64,000 bases of DNA from Burkholderia multivorans ATCC BAA-247 (GCF_000959525.1 NZ_CP009832.1:1488001-1552000), one strand, 5' to 3'. Positions 1 to 11,375 are shown, numbered from the stretch's first letter. Notes: generated by a model from the letters alone, not told the origin. Made by a program: numbers and translations.

Positions 1-1365
1 GCGCCGTTTTTTTCGAAGGAAGCGACCATCGCGCAGCCGGGGTTTTCGCGCTGGATGGTGCCGCCCGCCGCGCTGGCCGTCCATCTGTGCATCGGGCAGG
101 CCTATGCGTTCTCGGTCTTCAACGGCCCGCTCACGAAAGTCATCGGCATCACGGAATCCGCGCCTGACGATTGGTCGCTGACCACGCTCGGCTGGATCTT
201 CTCGCTCGCGATCTTCTTCCTCGGACTGTCCGCGGCATTCGCCGGCAAGTGGCTCGAACGCGTCGGCCCGCGCCGCACGATGTTTACCGCCGCCTGCTGC
301 TTCGGCGGCGGCTTCCTGATTTCCGCGCTCGGCGTGAAGCTGCACCAGATCATGCTGCTGTACCTCGGCTACGGCGTAGTGGGCGGCATCGGGCTCGGGC
401 TCGGCTACGTGTCGCCGGTGTCGACGCTGATCCGCTGGTTTCCCGACCGCCGCGGGATGGCGACCGGGATGGCGATCATGGGCTTCGGCGGCGGTGCGAT
501 GATCGCCGCGCCGATGTCGGTCGCGCTGATGAATCACTTCAAGACCGCGACGAGCGTCGGCGTGGCCGAGACGTTCGTCGTGCTCGGCATCGCGTACTTC
601 ATCTCGATGTCGATCGGCGCGCTCGCGATCCGCGTGCCGGCCGCCGGCTGGAAGCCGGCAGGCTGGACGCCGCCTGCCGTGACGAAGCACAAGATGATCA
701 CGTCGAATCACGTGCACATCGACGAAGCGCTGAAGACGCCGCAGTTCTACCTGATCTGGCTCGTGCTGTTCCTGAACGTGACGGCCGGGATCGGCATCAT
801 CGGGCAGGCATCGGTGATGATTCAGGAGAGTTTCAAGGGCGCCGTGAGCGCGGCGGCCGCCGCCGGCTTCGTCGGGCTGCTGTCGCTGTTCAACATGGGC
901 GGGCGCTTCGTGTGGGCGTCGGCATCCGATTGGGTCGGACGCAAGAACACGTACTTCATCTTCTTCGCGTTCGGTGCGGTGCTGTATTTCTGCGCGCCGC
1001 TGTTCGCGTCGTCCGGTCAGATCGCGCTGTTCGTGCTCGCGTTCTGTCTGATCCTGTCGATGTACGGCGGCGGTTTTTCGACCGTGCCCGCGTATCTCGC
1101 CGACATGTTCGGCACGGCGTACGTCGGCGGCATTCACGGCCGGCTGCTGACCGCGTGGGCCGCCGCCGGCATCGCGGGGCCCGTGCTCGTCAACTACATC
1201 CGCGCATATGAAGTCGCGCACGGCGTCGTGAAGGCCGACGCATACACGATGACGGTGCACATCATGGCATCGCTGCTCGTGATCGGCTTTATCTGCAACC
1301 TGTTCGTCACGCGCGTGAACGAACGCCATCACATGACCGACGCGCAGCTCGACGCCGGCAAGTAA
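1..1365 (+). CDS. MFS transporter, oxalate/formate antiporter (OFA) type, 5' end outside window
   Basis: The reading frame is open to the first base of the window, so the gene begins upstream; the ATG at 55 is internal, because the codons before it read as a normal cytoplasmic N-terminus (FSKEATIAQPGFSRW). The protein has about twelve hydrophobic segments, with a loop-2 type motif (GKWLERVGPRR) near residue 85 and a central charged loop around residues 220-245, as in OxlT-like major facilitator carriers of organic acids in the inner membrane. The substrate cannot be read from sequence. It is followed after 18 bases by a small membrane protein gene of the kind that often accompanies these carriers. 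Confidence 0.85.
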   Translation, partial: APFFSKEATIAQPGFSRWMVPPAALAVHLCIGQAYAFSVFNGPLTKVIGITESAPDDWSLTTLGWIFSLAIFFLGLSAAFAGKWLERVGPRRTMFTAACCFGGGFLISALGVKLHQIMLLYLGYGVVGGIGLGLGYVSPVSTLIRWFPDRRGMATGMAIMGFGGGAMIAAPMSVALMNHFKTATSVGVAETFVVLGIAYFISMSIGALAIRVPAAGWKPAGWTPPAVTKHKMITSNHVHIDEALKTPQFYLIWLVLFLNVTAGIGIIGQASVMIQESFKGAVSAAAAAGFVGLLSLFNMGGRFVWASASDWVGRKNTYFIFFAFGAVLYFCAPLFASSGQIALFVLAFCLILSMYGGGFSTVPAYLADMFGTAYVGGIHGRLLTAWAAAGIAGPVLVNYIRAYEVAHGVVKADAYTMTVHIMASLLVIGFICNLFVTRVNERHHMTDAQLDAGK

Positions 1366-1383
1366 AACGAGGAGACACGAAAC

Positions 1384-1515
1384 ATGAACGAGACCGTTGC
1401 TGCCGCTCGGCCGACCAACAAGGCGTTGCTCGCGGTGTTCTGGTTATATGTGCTGATTCCGCTTGCGTGGGGTGTCGTGAATACGCTCGCGACGGCGATG
1501 AAGCTGTTCGAGTGA
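1384..1515 (+). CDS. MFS transporter small subunit-like peptide, 43 aa
   Basis: A 43-residue frame starts 18 bases after the carrier stop, behind an AACGAGGAGAC ribosome-binding sequence. It has a short polar N-terminus and one hydrophobic helix (residues about 14-35, centred on VFWLYVLIPLAWGVVNTL), ending in KLFE. Tiny one-helix proteins of this form are commonly found directly behind OFA-type MFS genes and are annotated as a small subunit of the transporter; that family assignment is from memory. Its spacing and good ribosome-binding site support co-translation. It is too short for standard gene calling. Confidence 0.7.
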   Translation: MNETVAAARPTNKALLAVFWLYVLIPLAWGVVNTLATAMKLFE

Positions 1516-1687
1516 AGGCGGGAATTGCGCGCGTGCCCGGTGCGGCACGCGTGCTGGGTCTAATTTCGCCATCTGGCTTCTATTGCGTAAAGAAGCCCGA
1601 GTTCGGTGCGGGTGGCGCCGAGAAGGAATTCCTGTGACCGCTCGAGTTTTGCGTCACAGCGGCTACGAACATCCCGACTGTGCGCTG

Positions 1688-1909
1688 TCACTGCCCCGAT
1701 GCCGCCGCCGCGCTTGCTGCCTTGGCCTTTTTCGCTGCCTGATGATGGCCGATGGCGCAGCCTGCCGCCGCGCCTACCGCACCGTGATGACCTGCGACGT
1801 GGCCTGCGACGCCGCCGACTGCCGCGCCTTTCAAACATCCCGCTGCCTGTGCAGAAAAGGATGCGGCCATCAGAATGACACTCGTTGCTGCAATCGAAAG
1901 GATCTTCAT
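1688..1909 (-). CDS. Small exported glycine-zipper protein
   Basis: A 73-residue protein starting at the ATG at 1909; the frame also offers a TTG two codons upstream. Residues 1-22 form a clean Sec signal peptide ending in SAQA. The mature part is Gly/Ala/His-rich with GxxxG spacing (GAAVGGVAGHVAGHHGAVG), the pattern of glycine-zipper proteins that associate with membranes, and finishes with a Lys/Ala tail. Expected location is periplasm or outer membrane. Function is unknown. It opens a group of stress-type genes (hemerythrin, catalase) that lie on the same strand further right. Confidence 0.6.
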   Translation of the reverse strand: MKILSIAATSVILMAASFSAQAAGCLKGAAVGGVAGHVAGHHGAVGAAAGCAIGHHQAAKKAKAASAAAASGQ

Positions 1910-1915
1910 CGTCAA

Positions 1916-2336
1916 TACGCCTTATAAGGAAGTTTCATGCGCGAGCTCTGCCGCGCAGGTGTTTAGCGAAAATCACATACGCCAGCACGAATGGCAGCCG
2001 CATTCCGCATGCCCGTGCTGCGATGCTGCGCTAGGCCTGCTGAGCGCATCGGTCAGCGCGACCCGCCGTCGCATCAGATTGCGGAAGCTCGCCTCGTCGA
2101 CGGATGTCTGATCCGATGATCCCGTGCCCCAAATCGCAGAGAAGCGTGCGATACCGTTCGCGCATCTTGGAGCGGATCCGTTCATGTGCCACGTCGTCGG
2201 CGTCGGCCAGGTTGGCGGCGATTCGACCGTTTGCGTGGCACAAACATCGGCTGTAATGGAAGGTGTGCATGCGAGCGGTCAGCGTCAACGAATAGGGTTG
2301 TCATTCATCCCACGCCACGACAAAACCGCGCGACCG
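1916..2336. other. Intergenic, no gene recognised
   Basis: About 420 bases between the glycine-zipper gene and the hemerythrin gene. Several short frames exist on both strands but none has a ribosome-binding site, a signal peptide or a recognisable motif. I see no tRNA, repeat or clear terminator here. Confidence 0.5.
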
Positions 2337-2792
2337 CTACGCATCAGCGAGCGTCGCATGCATGCGAAGGTAGTCGTTCCGGTAGTGCTTCGCGAGCGCC
2401 GTCTTCTCGGATGCCCGCAGAATCTTTCCCGAGATCTGGAAGAATATCTTTTCCTCTTCTTTCAGATGATCGTGCAATTCGGCAGACAGTTTCCTGAGCG
2501 TCGCGAGCCACCCGCGCGAACCCGAATCGCGGCCGCGCAACTCGTCGACGATTTCGTCCATCCGGTGATGATCCGCGAGCGCATCGCGGGAGGGGTGGAG
2601 GCCGCGATCGTCCATCAGCATCGGCACATACAGGAAGCGTTCCTCGGCCGCTTCATGCGCACCGAGCTCGATGCGCAACTGTTCGAACAGCGCGCTGCGC
2701 ACTTCACCGGGCTGCGACCGTAACAAGCGGCGCATCATTGAGCGCTGGATTTCGTGACTTTCGCGCAGTGCGTCGAATATCGTTTCCGCCAT
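2337..2792 (-). CDS. Hemerythrin HHE domain protein
   Basis: A 151-residue protein that is essentially one four-helix hemerythrin domain. The His and Glu ligands of a di-iron centre are visible in order: H14 in ESHEIQ, the H-EAAEERF segment near residues 46-53, the ADHHRMDE segment near 73-80, and HDHLKEEEKIFF near 107-118. Such domains bind O2, NO or iron and are linked to oxidative or nitrosative stress. The gene lies downstream of the large catalase on the same strand, separated by a hairpin terminator, which fits a stress-response neighbourhood. The start at 2792 is the only sensible ATG. Confidence 0.85.
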   Translation of the reverse strand: MAETIFDALRESHEIQRSMMRRLLRSQPGEVRSALFEQLRIELGAHEAAEERFLYVPMLMDDRGLHPSRDALADHHRMDEIVDELRGRDSGSRGWLATLRKLSAELHDHLKEEEKIFFQISGKILRASEKTALAKHYRNDYLRMHATLADA

Positions 2793-2817
2793 ACGAGCCC
2801 CTTTATCTGATTCAAAC

Positions 2818-2843
2818 GCCGAGGCCCCCGAAGAAGCCTCGGC
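2818..2843 (-). terminator. Hairpin terminator behind the catalase gene
   Basis: A perfect 8-bp inverted repeat (GCCGAGGC/GCCTCGGC) with a 10-base loop lies just after the catalase stop, followed on the minus strand by GTTTG. It separates the catalase from the hemerythrin gene. The T-run is short, so termination may be partial. Confidence 0.5.
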
Positions 2844-2850
2844 ATCGACA

Positions 2851-4956
2851 TCACGCCAGCAGCCGAAGCTTCGGCTCGCGATCCCATTGACGCGTGGCGG
2901 CCGCTTCGAGAAATGCTCGCGTGTCGCTTGCCGCCACCACGCCCGCGTCCTCGACTATGCTGCCGGCGTTCAAAAGCGCCTGTCCGCCTTCGTCGCTGGC
3001 GATCGCCTTGAGGTGGCCGTATGCGTCGCGCACCCAGTCGACGGCTGCCGCCTCTTTCGCCAGTTGCTCGCCCGCAGCGGCGGACAGCAGCACCGCCACG
3101 GCGTCAAACACTACCGACGGCGTGCCGGCGAGTTGTCCGTCCGCGGCGATTCGACGACCGTCGCTGAGCTTGGCGCCGCCCACCTTCGGGGCGACGATCT
3201 TGACCGCCGCGCCAGCCGCTTCGACTGCCTTGCGCAGCGCGCCCAGCGTCGCGGCGTCGGTTCCGTCGTCGATCAGTATGCCGACGCAGCGGCCCTGCAG
3301 CGTGGGCTTCATCTTGCCGATCAGTTGCAGCGCGGGCGACGGCGGCATATCGATCGGCTCCACGGCGGCAGGCGGTGCAGGCGGCAGTGCGTCCAATCCC
3401 AGTCCGGCGGCGACCCGTTTCGCGAGGCTCTCGTCGATATGCCGAAGGTGGCCCACCACGGCCGTGCGTACGTGCTCGGTCTCGACCTTCGACAGTTCGA
3501 ACACCAGCGCCGAAGCGAGATGCGCTTGCTCCGGCGCAGTCTGGCTGCGGTAGAACAACCGGGCCTGGCTATAGTGGTCGGCGAAGCTTTCCGCGCGCAC
3601 GCGGCCCTTGGCCCCATCGTCCGCCTGCTGCGGGAAACTGCGAAAGCCGTGCGGCGTTTCGCGCGGACTGTCGGGCATCAGCGAACTCGGCTCGTAGTTC
3701 ACGCGGCCCTTGGGCACGTGGACCTGCATGTGACCGTCCCGCTGCAGGTTCGCGAACGGGCACTTCGGCGCGTTGATCGGGATCTGATGGAAGTTCGGCG
3801 AGCCAAGCCGCGACAATTGAGTGTCGAGGTAGGAAAAGAGCCGCCCCTGTAGCAGTGGATCGTTGCTGAAGTCGATGCCGGGCACGATGTTAGCCGGGCA
3901 GAACGCGACCTGTTCGGTCTCGGCGAAGAAGTTGTCCGGCCAGCGGTCCAGCACCATGCGCCCGATGACGGTCAGCGGCACCAGTTCTTCCGGAATCAGC
4001 TTGGTCGGATCGAGATGGTCGAACGGGAATTTGGCGGCCTCTTCTTCGGTGAACAACTGCACCGCGAGCTCCCATTCCGGGTAATCGCCGCGCTGGATCG
4101 CCTCGAACAAGTCGCGCCGATGGAAATCCGGATCGGCGCCGGCGATTTTCACGGCCTCGTCCCACACGGTCGATTGCAGTCCGAGCTTCGGGCGCCAATG
4201 GAACTTCACGAACGTCGACTCCCCTTTGGCGTTGATCAGTCGGAAGCTGTGGATGCCGAATCCTTCGATCATGCGAAGCGAGCGCGGGATCGCGCGATCC
4301 GACATCGCCCACATGATCATGTGCATCGACTCGGGCGTCAGCGAGATGAAGTCCCAGAACGTATCGTGCGCGCTCGCTGCCTGCGGAAAGCCTCGGTCCG
4401 GTTCCATTTTGACCGCGTGAACGAGGTCGGGGAACTTCATCGCGTCCTGGATGAAGAACACGGGGATGTTGTTTCCGACGAGATCGAAGTTGCCTTCCGT
4501 CGTATAAAACTTGACCGCGAAACCGCGTACGTCGCGAGGCGTATCGATCGAGCCCGCACCGCCTGCGACGGTGGAGAAGCGCGTGAATACCGGCGTCTTC
4601 CGGTCGGTTTCGGTAAATAGCTTGGCGGTGGTGTAGCGGCTTAGCGAGCGCGTCAGCTCGAAGTAGCCGTGGGCCGCCGAGCCGCGCGCATGCACGATGC
4701 GTTCGGGAATCCGCTCGTGGTCGAAATGCGTGATCTTTTCGCGGAGGATGAAGTCCTCGAGCAATGTCGGACCGCGCGGGGTGGCGCGAAGGGAGTTCTG
4801 ATTATCCGAGACCGGAACGCCCTGATTGGAAGTCAGAGGGGGATGTTTGCCGCCGGCCGTCTGATGCAATTCGTCTCCCGTTCCGAAATGGCTATCGCTG
4901 TTCTCGTTGTTCTTATTGGAACGTGTATCGGATCGACTCTTGGCTATCTTTGCCAT
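2851..4956 (-). CDS. katE: Large-subunit catalase, HPII type
   Basis: A 701-residue monofunctional heme catalase that decomposes hydrogen peroxide. I chose the ATG at 4956 because AGGAGA lies eight bases upstream; the frame extends further but that part is not catalase-like. Distal heme residues are visible: His89 in ERIVHARG, and Asn in [12 protein letters not shown]; the proximal Tyr motif is [12 protein letters not shown]. After the barrel and helical domains (to about residue 520) comes a C-terminal flavodoxin/class I glutamine amidotransferase-like domain (about 555-700), the mark of the large HPII class as opposed to small-subunit catalases. The Lys/Ser/Asn-rich N-terminal extension is also HPII-like. 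Such enzymes are usually stationary-phase induced. Confidence 0.93.
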   Translation of the reverse strand: MAKIAKSRSDTRSNKNNENSDSHFGTGDELHQTAGGKHPPLTSNQGVPVSDNQNSLRATPRGPTLLEDFILREKITHFDHERIPERIVHARGSAAHGYFELTRSLSRYTTAKLFTETDRKTPVFTRFSTVAGGAGSIDTPRDVRGFAVKFYTTEGNFDLVGNNIPVFFIQDAMKFPDLVHAVKMEPDRGFPQAASAHDTFWDFISLTPESMHMIMWAMSDRAIPRSLRMIEGFGIHSFRLINAKGESTFVKFHWRPKLGLQSTVWDEAVKIAGADPDFHRRDLFEAIQRGDYPEWELAVQLFTEEEAAKFPFDHLDPTKLIPEELVPLTVIGRMVLDRWPDNFFAETEQVAFCPANIVPGIDFSNDPLLQGRLFSYLDTQLSRLGSPNFHQIPINAPKCPFANLQRDGHMQVHVPKGRVNYEPSSLMPDSPRETPHGFRSFPQQADDGAKGRVRAESFADHYSQARLFYRSQTAPEQAHLASALVFELSKVETEHVRTAVVGHLRHIDESLAKRVAAGLGLDALPPAPPAAVEPIDMPPSPALQLIGKMKPTLQGRCVGILIDDGTDAATLGALRKAVEAAGAAVKIVAPKVGGAKLSDGRRIAADGQLAGTPSVVFDAVAVLLSAAAGEQLAKEAAAVDWVRDAYGHLKAIASDEGGQALLNAGSIVEDAGVVAASDTRAFLEAAATRQWDREPKLRLLA

Positions 4957-5615
4957 GCGCAGCTCTCCTTGAATCGGGTTGTTGAAATAACCCATATTTA
5001 GATGAAAGCTGATTGAATATACATGGCCTCGCTTCGGTGAAACACCTGCAAATGCACTAGGTAGCCATATGGCACAAGCCGAAATTCGACTGGTGGAGTC
5101 TTGTGTCATTCAGACGCGGAGTCCCGGCCGGCGCGGTCGTATCGTCCGGCAGCAAGCGTTTCGCCGACGTCGCGCTTGTACCAGAGTCGCGTGTCAATGA
5201 GCTTGCGTTGACATTCAATATCGGACGCGCACGATCGGTCTGTGCCGAACACGCTGCCGCGATTCGGTATGGCAAATACAGGCGGATTGACGTCTGATTG
5301 CGGAGAGAATGGAGTCTCGCTTCATAAATTAAATAATTTCGAGAATTATTGTTCAAATATTGGTGTTAGGCCGATGTGCTATAAATAACGCGGCCTTCCG
5401 CGTCGCGCGTACGTCCGAGGAGGACAGCGAACGTACGTGTCTCGACGGTGGCATGGCGATGTTTCGTGTCGCGGCTGCCATGCGGCGCCGGCGCCAGATC
5501 GGCTGACGGGCACGTTACGTCCAGGCGTCGGCAGCGACGCATCGTCATGCCGTGGAAGGAAGGTGAAGCAGGTGGACGAAGTGCGACTGCAAATCACACT
5601 GACATGGAGAGGAAA
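4957..5615. other. Catalase upstream region, no gene recognised
   Basis: About 660 bases upstream of katE and before the entericidin gene. Base composition is more AT-rich around 5310-5400. Short frames on both strands have no ribosome-binding site or family resemblance. The katE promoter must lie at the left end of this stretch, but I could not define -35 and -10 boxes with confidence. Confidence 0.5.
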
Positions 5616-5747
5616 ATGGCAAAGATCGCAATGATGGTGTTGGCTCTGACCGTTGTGTTGACGGGCTGCAATACGATCGCTGGTGCCGGGCAGGATGTAT
5701 CGGCCGGCGGTAAGGCCATTACGAACACGGCCGAACAGGCGAAGTGA
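5616..5747 (+). CDS. Entericidin-family lipoprotein
   Basis: A 43-residue lipoprotein with an excellent ribosome-binding site (GGAGAGG, 5606-5612). Residues 1-17 are a signal peptide with lipobox LTGC (cysteine at residue 18), followed by NTIAGAGQDVSAGGKAI, the typical short amphipathic tail of EcnA/EcnB entericidins. These are membrane lipoproteins linked to stationary-phase or osmotic stress and programmed death in Enterobacteria. It sits between katE and other stress-type genes. The family call is by pattern; length and lipobox fit well. Confidence 0.8.
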   Translation: MAKIAMMVLALTVVLTGCNTIAGAGQDVSAGGKAITNTAEQAK

Positions 5748-6075
5748 CAGACGCTGTACATCGGCTCGATTTGCCGATGATGCAGCGGATGTAGTGTTTC
5801 GGGCAGCGGCTCCGCGGGCCGCAGCCCGAACTGCCCGGAAAATTGCGGCCCCAGTTGCGCCGCCTCACCTCCTTCTACCTCGTCACTGACCGCAGCGGAT
5901 TCCGCAGAGCGGGCGGCGATCGTGCAAATGCACTATCTGGGCTGGCGCATTTGAACATGATGCAGCGAGCCCGACGTCTTTACACTGCGATACGGGATGG
6001 CGATTGGCTCTCGCAATGGAACGAGCCGATGGCGTCCATGTATCCGGTTATCCTAAATAAACCAGGAGGTCGATC
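5748..6075. other. Intergenic, no gene recognised
   Basis: About 330 bases between the entericidin gene and the CsbD/YqjD-like gene. No frame with a credible start, and no obvious structural RNA. The last 30 bases hold a strong ribosome-binding site (AGGAGG) belonging to the next gene. Confidence 0.4.
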
Positions 6076-6324
6076 ATGTTCGAAAAGACGACGGGCACGG
6101 TGCAAAAACTGGCGGGCAAGGCGCAGGAGGCGGTAGGCGACGTCACGGGCAGCGCCGATATGCAGTTGGACGGAGTGGCTCGCCAGGTGATCGGCGGCGT
6201 GCAGGAAACCTACGGCGAAGCGCTCGAACAGCTGCGCGACGTCACATCGCGCAACCCGCTCGCGACGCTGGCGGCGGTGGCCGCAGTGGGCTTCCTGATC
6301 GGCACGTTGTGGTCGAAGCGCTGA
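6076..6324 (+). CDS. CsbD-like / YqjD-like membrane-anchored stress protein
   Basis: An 82-residue protein behind a perfect AGGAGG site. Residues 1-55 look like a CsbD/YjbJ domain (TVQKLAGKAQEAVGDVTG, then a second amphipathic helix), a family of abundant general-stress proteins. Residues 60-80 form one C-terminal membrane helix ending in WSKR, like the tail of E. coli YqjD/ElaB (DUF883), which tethers ribosomes to the inner membrane in stationary phase. The gene is first in what was a three-gene set with YqjE-like and YqjK-like genes, matching the E. coli yqjD-yqjE-yqjK order. The combination of a CsbD body with a YqjD-type anchor is worth noting. Confidence 0.75.
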   Translation: MFEKTTGTVQKLAGKAQEAVGDVTGSADMQLDGVARQVIGGVQETYGEALEQLRDVTSRNPLATLAAVAAVGFLIGTLWSKR

Positions 6325-6549
6325 TCGTCCGTAGAGAAGCGGCAGGCGCATGCGGGAGTCTTCAGGGGAGCTCGTCATGGGTTTGTTTTCGAGAGTCAGA
6401 CGATGGCAGAACAGCGCCCACTTCTCCGCGGCGCGTCTGGTTGACTACGCCACGCTCGCAGCGATCGAGCTGGAAGTCGCGAGGAAGTCGTTCTTGCGCG
6501 ACATGGTCCTTTATGCGGTCGTCGGACTGAGTAACCGTCTTCCGAGTCA

Positions 6550-8656
<2,107 letters not shown>

Positions 8657-8875
8657 CGCACCTTGCAAGGCGCACGCCAGCTCGGTCTCGCAGCCACCGG
8701 TCGCCTCCATCACGACCAACTGCACGTTCAGCGGCTGAAGGGCAACAGCCAGGGCCGAGTGGCCCTCGGCATCGTTGTTGAATCGACGGATGTCCAGATT
8801 GGCACCCAGTACGGAAACATCGACGTGAGCTTTTGCGACGTCAATGCCGACCGTTACGGCACAAGGAGCAGACAT

Positions 8876-9069
8876 GATCTTCGGATCCCATGCTTGTACA
8901 TGCGCACTCGATGTAAATGGCGCGCGTAACCGTTCGGGCTTCAGGAAGACCAGCACGGCAACCGTGCGTTTTGTACTCAGTCACGGGCTCCAACACCCAA
9001 GCGCGCGGCAAACTGCACGGTCTCGTCTGGCTACCACCAGACTTTACCGTACTGGTCAGTACTGAACAT
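8876..9069 (-). ncRNA. Candidate bridge RNA region of the IS110-family element
   Basis: About 194 bases of noncoding element DNA lie upstream of the IS110 transposase start, while only about 17 lie behind its stop. In the IS110 group the bridge RNA that specifies target and donor is transcribed from this end. I did not fold the sequence or identify its two binding loops, so this is an inference from architecture only. Confidence 0.35.
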
Positions 9070-9290
9070 ACAAGCGCGACGTTCGGCCTCGCATTCGCGT
9101 GCATGGCGGCGATCGTCGCCGCAGTAAGGACGCCGTACCTGACCGAGACTGCGTGGGCCGTCGCCGCTTTCTGGATATTCGCGTCCATCGGTTCCTTCAT
9201 CACCGTGCGCGTCAGCGCGCGACGCGGCACCTTGTCGATACTGAGAGAGGAATTGCAGCGCGACGTTCGGGCTATCAGGGAGAGTCTGGG

Positions 9291-9602
9291 ATGAAGGCAC
9301 GAGCGTCGGCCGATGCGCCGGAATCGCAGCGACGTGCGCTGCTCGCGCGGATGGCGGCGACGCGGGCTGAACTGTCCGCGTCGAACCACGTCGTCGGAAT
9401 GACGGGGCAGATTTCCGGCGGCAGCGGTGCACGGCATGCCTTGATGCGGTTGCCGAGCCTCGGCGGATCGACCGGCGCGGCGATCGCGGTGGTGCTGGCG
9501 GGCTTCGCGGTTCTGGGGCCGCGGCGGCTTCTCGCGACGATCGTTCGTGCCGGCCTCGTTTCGCTGATCGGACGCATGGCGCGCGACGTCGTGGCGAAGT
9601 GA
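9291..9602 (+). CDS. YqjK-like hypothetical protein
   Basis: A 103-residue protein whose ATG overlaps the stop of the YqjE-like gene (ATGA), the sign of translational coupling. The N-terminal half is a charged helix (PESQRRALLARMAATRAEL); a hydrophobic segment follows around residues 60-75 (GAAIAVVLAGFAVLGPRR) and a basic C-terminus. Position after CsbD/YqjD-like and YqjE-like genes matches E. coli yqjK, but sequence similarity to YqjK is not claimed. Because the gene upstream is interrupted by two insertion sequences, its normal expression is probably lost unless an IS supplies a promoter. Confidence 0.6.
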   Translation: MKARASADAPESQRRALLARMAATRAELSASNHVVGMTGQISGGSGARHALMRLPSLGGSTGAAIAVVLAGFAVLGPRRLLATIVRAGLVSLIGRMARDVVAK

Positions 9603-9626
9603 ATGGCGCACACTCACGCCAGACAA

Positions 9627-9663
9627 AGAAAAAGGGGTTACACGCTTTTGCATGTAACCCCTT
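9627..9663 (-). terminator. Rho-independent terminator of tRNA-Pro
   Basis: An 11-bp perfect stem (AAGGGGTTACA at 9632-9642 with TGTAACCCCTT at 9653-9663) is followed on the minus strand by a T-rich run (TTTTCTTTG). It lies immediately downstream of the minus-strand tRNA-Pro. Confidence 0.85.
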
Positions 9664-9671
9664 GATTCCTT

Positions 9672-9748
9672 TGGTCGGAGCGAAAGGATTCGAACCTTCG
9701 ACCCTCTGATCCCAAATCAGATGCGCTACCAGGCTGCGCTACGCTCCG
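9672..9748 (-). tRNA. tRNA-Pro, anticodon TGG
   Basis: 77 nucleotides including an encoded CCA. The acceptor stem pairs CGGAGCG with CGCTCCG, the anticodon stem CTGA/TCAG closes a loop TTTGGGA with anticodon TGG, and the T-loop is TTCGAAT. All arms can be drawn by eye. Confidence 0.95.
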
Positions 9749-9907
9749 ACGAATCGGCGATTCTATCGTCGAACGACGCAGCGGGTCAATCAAATCGTGC
9801 AAACGGCCGTCGTCGCGATGGAATCCCGTACAGGCGCTAAAGTACCGGCAGGACCGCATGATGCGCGATTCCCGCACAACGGCACCACCGATCGAAGGAG
9901 CGCAACG

Positions 9908-10369
9908 ATGATGAACCTGATCCTATGGCGCCACGCCGAAGCCGAAGATTACGCCGCGAACGACCTCGCGCGGCAGCTCACCACACGCGGCCGCAAGGAC
10001 GCGCAGACGATGGCGCGCTGGCTGCGCGGCCGGCTCGAGACGAATAGCGTGATCCTCGCGAGCCCGGCTGCGCGCACCGTGCAAACCGTCGAGGCGCTAA
10101 CCGACCAGTACCGGACCGTCGACGCGCTCGCGCCCGACGCGAGCGTCGACGACGTGCTCGCCGCGGCCGGCTGGCCGGACGGCATCGCGCCGACCGTCAT
10201 GATCGTCGGCCACCAGCCGACGCTCGGCAGCGTCGCGGCGCGGCTGATCGCCGACAGCGACGACAGCTGGAGCATCAAGAAGGGCGGAATCGTCTGGATC
10301 GCCAGCCGCTCGCGAGGCGGCGACCGTCAGGCGATCTTGCGCGCGGTGCTGTCGCCGGAACTCGTTTGA
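9908..10369 (+). CDS. sixA: Phosphohistidine phosphatase SixA
   Basis: A 153-residue histidine phosphatase of the branch-1 phosphoglycerate-mutase-like fold. The catalytic RHAEAED motif lies at residues 8-14 and the second catalytic His in VGHQPTLG near residue 106; the Arg and Glu of ASPAARTVQT fit too. The short length, without the insertions of mutases, matches SixA, which dephosphorylates HPt domains or the nitrogen phosphotransferase system. AAGGAG at 9895-9900 serves either the ATG at 9908 or the in-frame ATG at 9911. It stands alone between tRNA-Pro and olsB. Confidence 0.88.
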   Translation: MMNLILWRHAEAEDYAANDLARQLTTRGRKDAQTMARWLRGRLETNSVILASPAARTVQTVEALTDQYRTVDALAPDASVDDVLAAAGWPDGIAPTVMIVGHQPTLGSVAARLIADSDDSWSIKKGGIVWIASRSRGGDRQAILRAVLSPELV

Positions 10370-10518
10370 AGGGTTAGATCATACGGTTCTGCAAGCTTTC
10401 TGCTAAAGTCAATTCGGCGACACGTCATTGAACGGACACGGTCGTGCCACATAACGGTCATGGCTGGTTACTACATTGGCGGGCATGTCGTCCTCTTCCT
10501 TACGACCAGGAAAGCCTA

Positions 10519-11325
10519 ATGCGAGAACTGCCGACGCCTACGCTCCCTTTTGCCTCGCTTCCCCTCGATTCGACGCGGCGCCATCTGCCGCGCGCTGCTG
10601 AAACCGTCACATCGGAGTACCGCCTGCGCGCCGCGTGGGCGCGCACGGAAGACGAACTGCGCGAAGCCCAGCGCCTGCGCTACAGCGTGTTCGCCGAAGA
10701 AATGGGCGCGCAGGTCAGCGGGCCCGCCGGTCTCGATGTCGACCCGTTCGACGCGTACTGCGACCATCTGCTGGTGCGCGATCTCGACACGCTGAAGGTC
10801 GTCGGCACGTATCGCGTGCTGCCGCCGCACGAGGCGGCCCGTGTCGGCCGCCTGTACGCGGAGGGCGAGTTCGATCTGTCGCGTCTCACCCACCTGCGCG
10901 GCAAGATGGTCGAGGTCGGCCGCTCGTGCGTGCACAGCGACTACCGCAGCGGCGCCGTGATCATGGCGCTGTGGGGCGGTCTCGGCGCGTACATGATGCA
11001 GAACGGCTACGAGACGATGCTCGGCTGCGCGAGTGTGTCGATGGCCGACGGCGGTCACTACGCGGCGAATCTCTACCAGTCGCTGCCGGCCAGCGCGCTG
11101 ACCGCAACGGAATATCGCGCGTTCCCGCACACGCCGCTGCCCGTCGACGAGCTGCAGACGGGCACCGTCGTCGCGCCGCCGCCGCTGATCAAGGGCTACC
11201 TGCGCCTCGGCGCGAAGATCTGCGGCGCGCCCGCATGGGATCCCGACTTCAACTGCGCGGATTTCCTGACGCTGTTCCGACTGTCCGACATCAACGCGCG
11301 CTACGCGCGGCATTTCCTCGGCTGA
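10519..11325 (+). CDS. olsB: L-ornithine N-alpha-acyltransferase
   Basis: A 268-residue GNAT-superfamily protein of the hemolysin-like acyltransferase type. It transfers a 3-hydroxy fatty acid from acyl carrier protein to ornithine, the first step in ornithine-lipid synthesis at the inner membrane. Family features include AQRLRYSVFAEEMGA near residue 55, the DHLLVRD strand, GTYRVLPP, and VEVGRSCVHSDYRSG with the acyl-CoA/ACP-binding turn. The ATG at 10519 follows AGGAAAG. The long inverted repeat at 11376 lies behind it. Confidence in the family is high; the symbol rests on resemblance to Burkholderia OlsB. Confidence 0.85.
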   Translation: MRELPTPTLPFASLPLDSTRRHLPRAAETVTSEYRLRAAWARTEDELREAQRLRYSVFAEEMGAQVSGPAGLDVDPFDAYCDHLLVRDLDTLKVVGTYRVLPPHEAARVGRLYAEGEFDLSRLTHLRGKMVEVGRSCVHSDYRSGAVIMALWGGLGAYMMQNGYETMLGCASVSMADGGHYAANLYQSLPASALTATEYRAFPHTPLPVDELQTGTVVAPPPLIKGYLRLGAKICGAPAWDPDFNCADFLTLFRLSDINARYARHFLG

Positions 11326-11375
11326 GCGGACCCTGCGCGCGGCGCTCGTCCGTCGGGCGAGCGGGCGCGGACAAA

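Noticed and set aside
1583-1927. Plus-strand frames opposite the glycine-zipper gene
   Set aside because: Cys/Arg-rich antisense products without ribosome sites; the minus-strand protein has a signal peptide.
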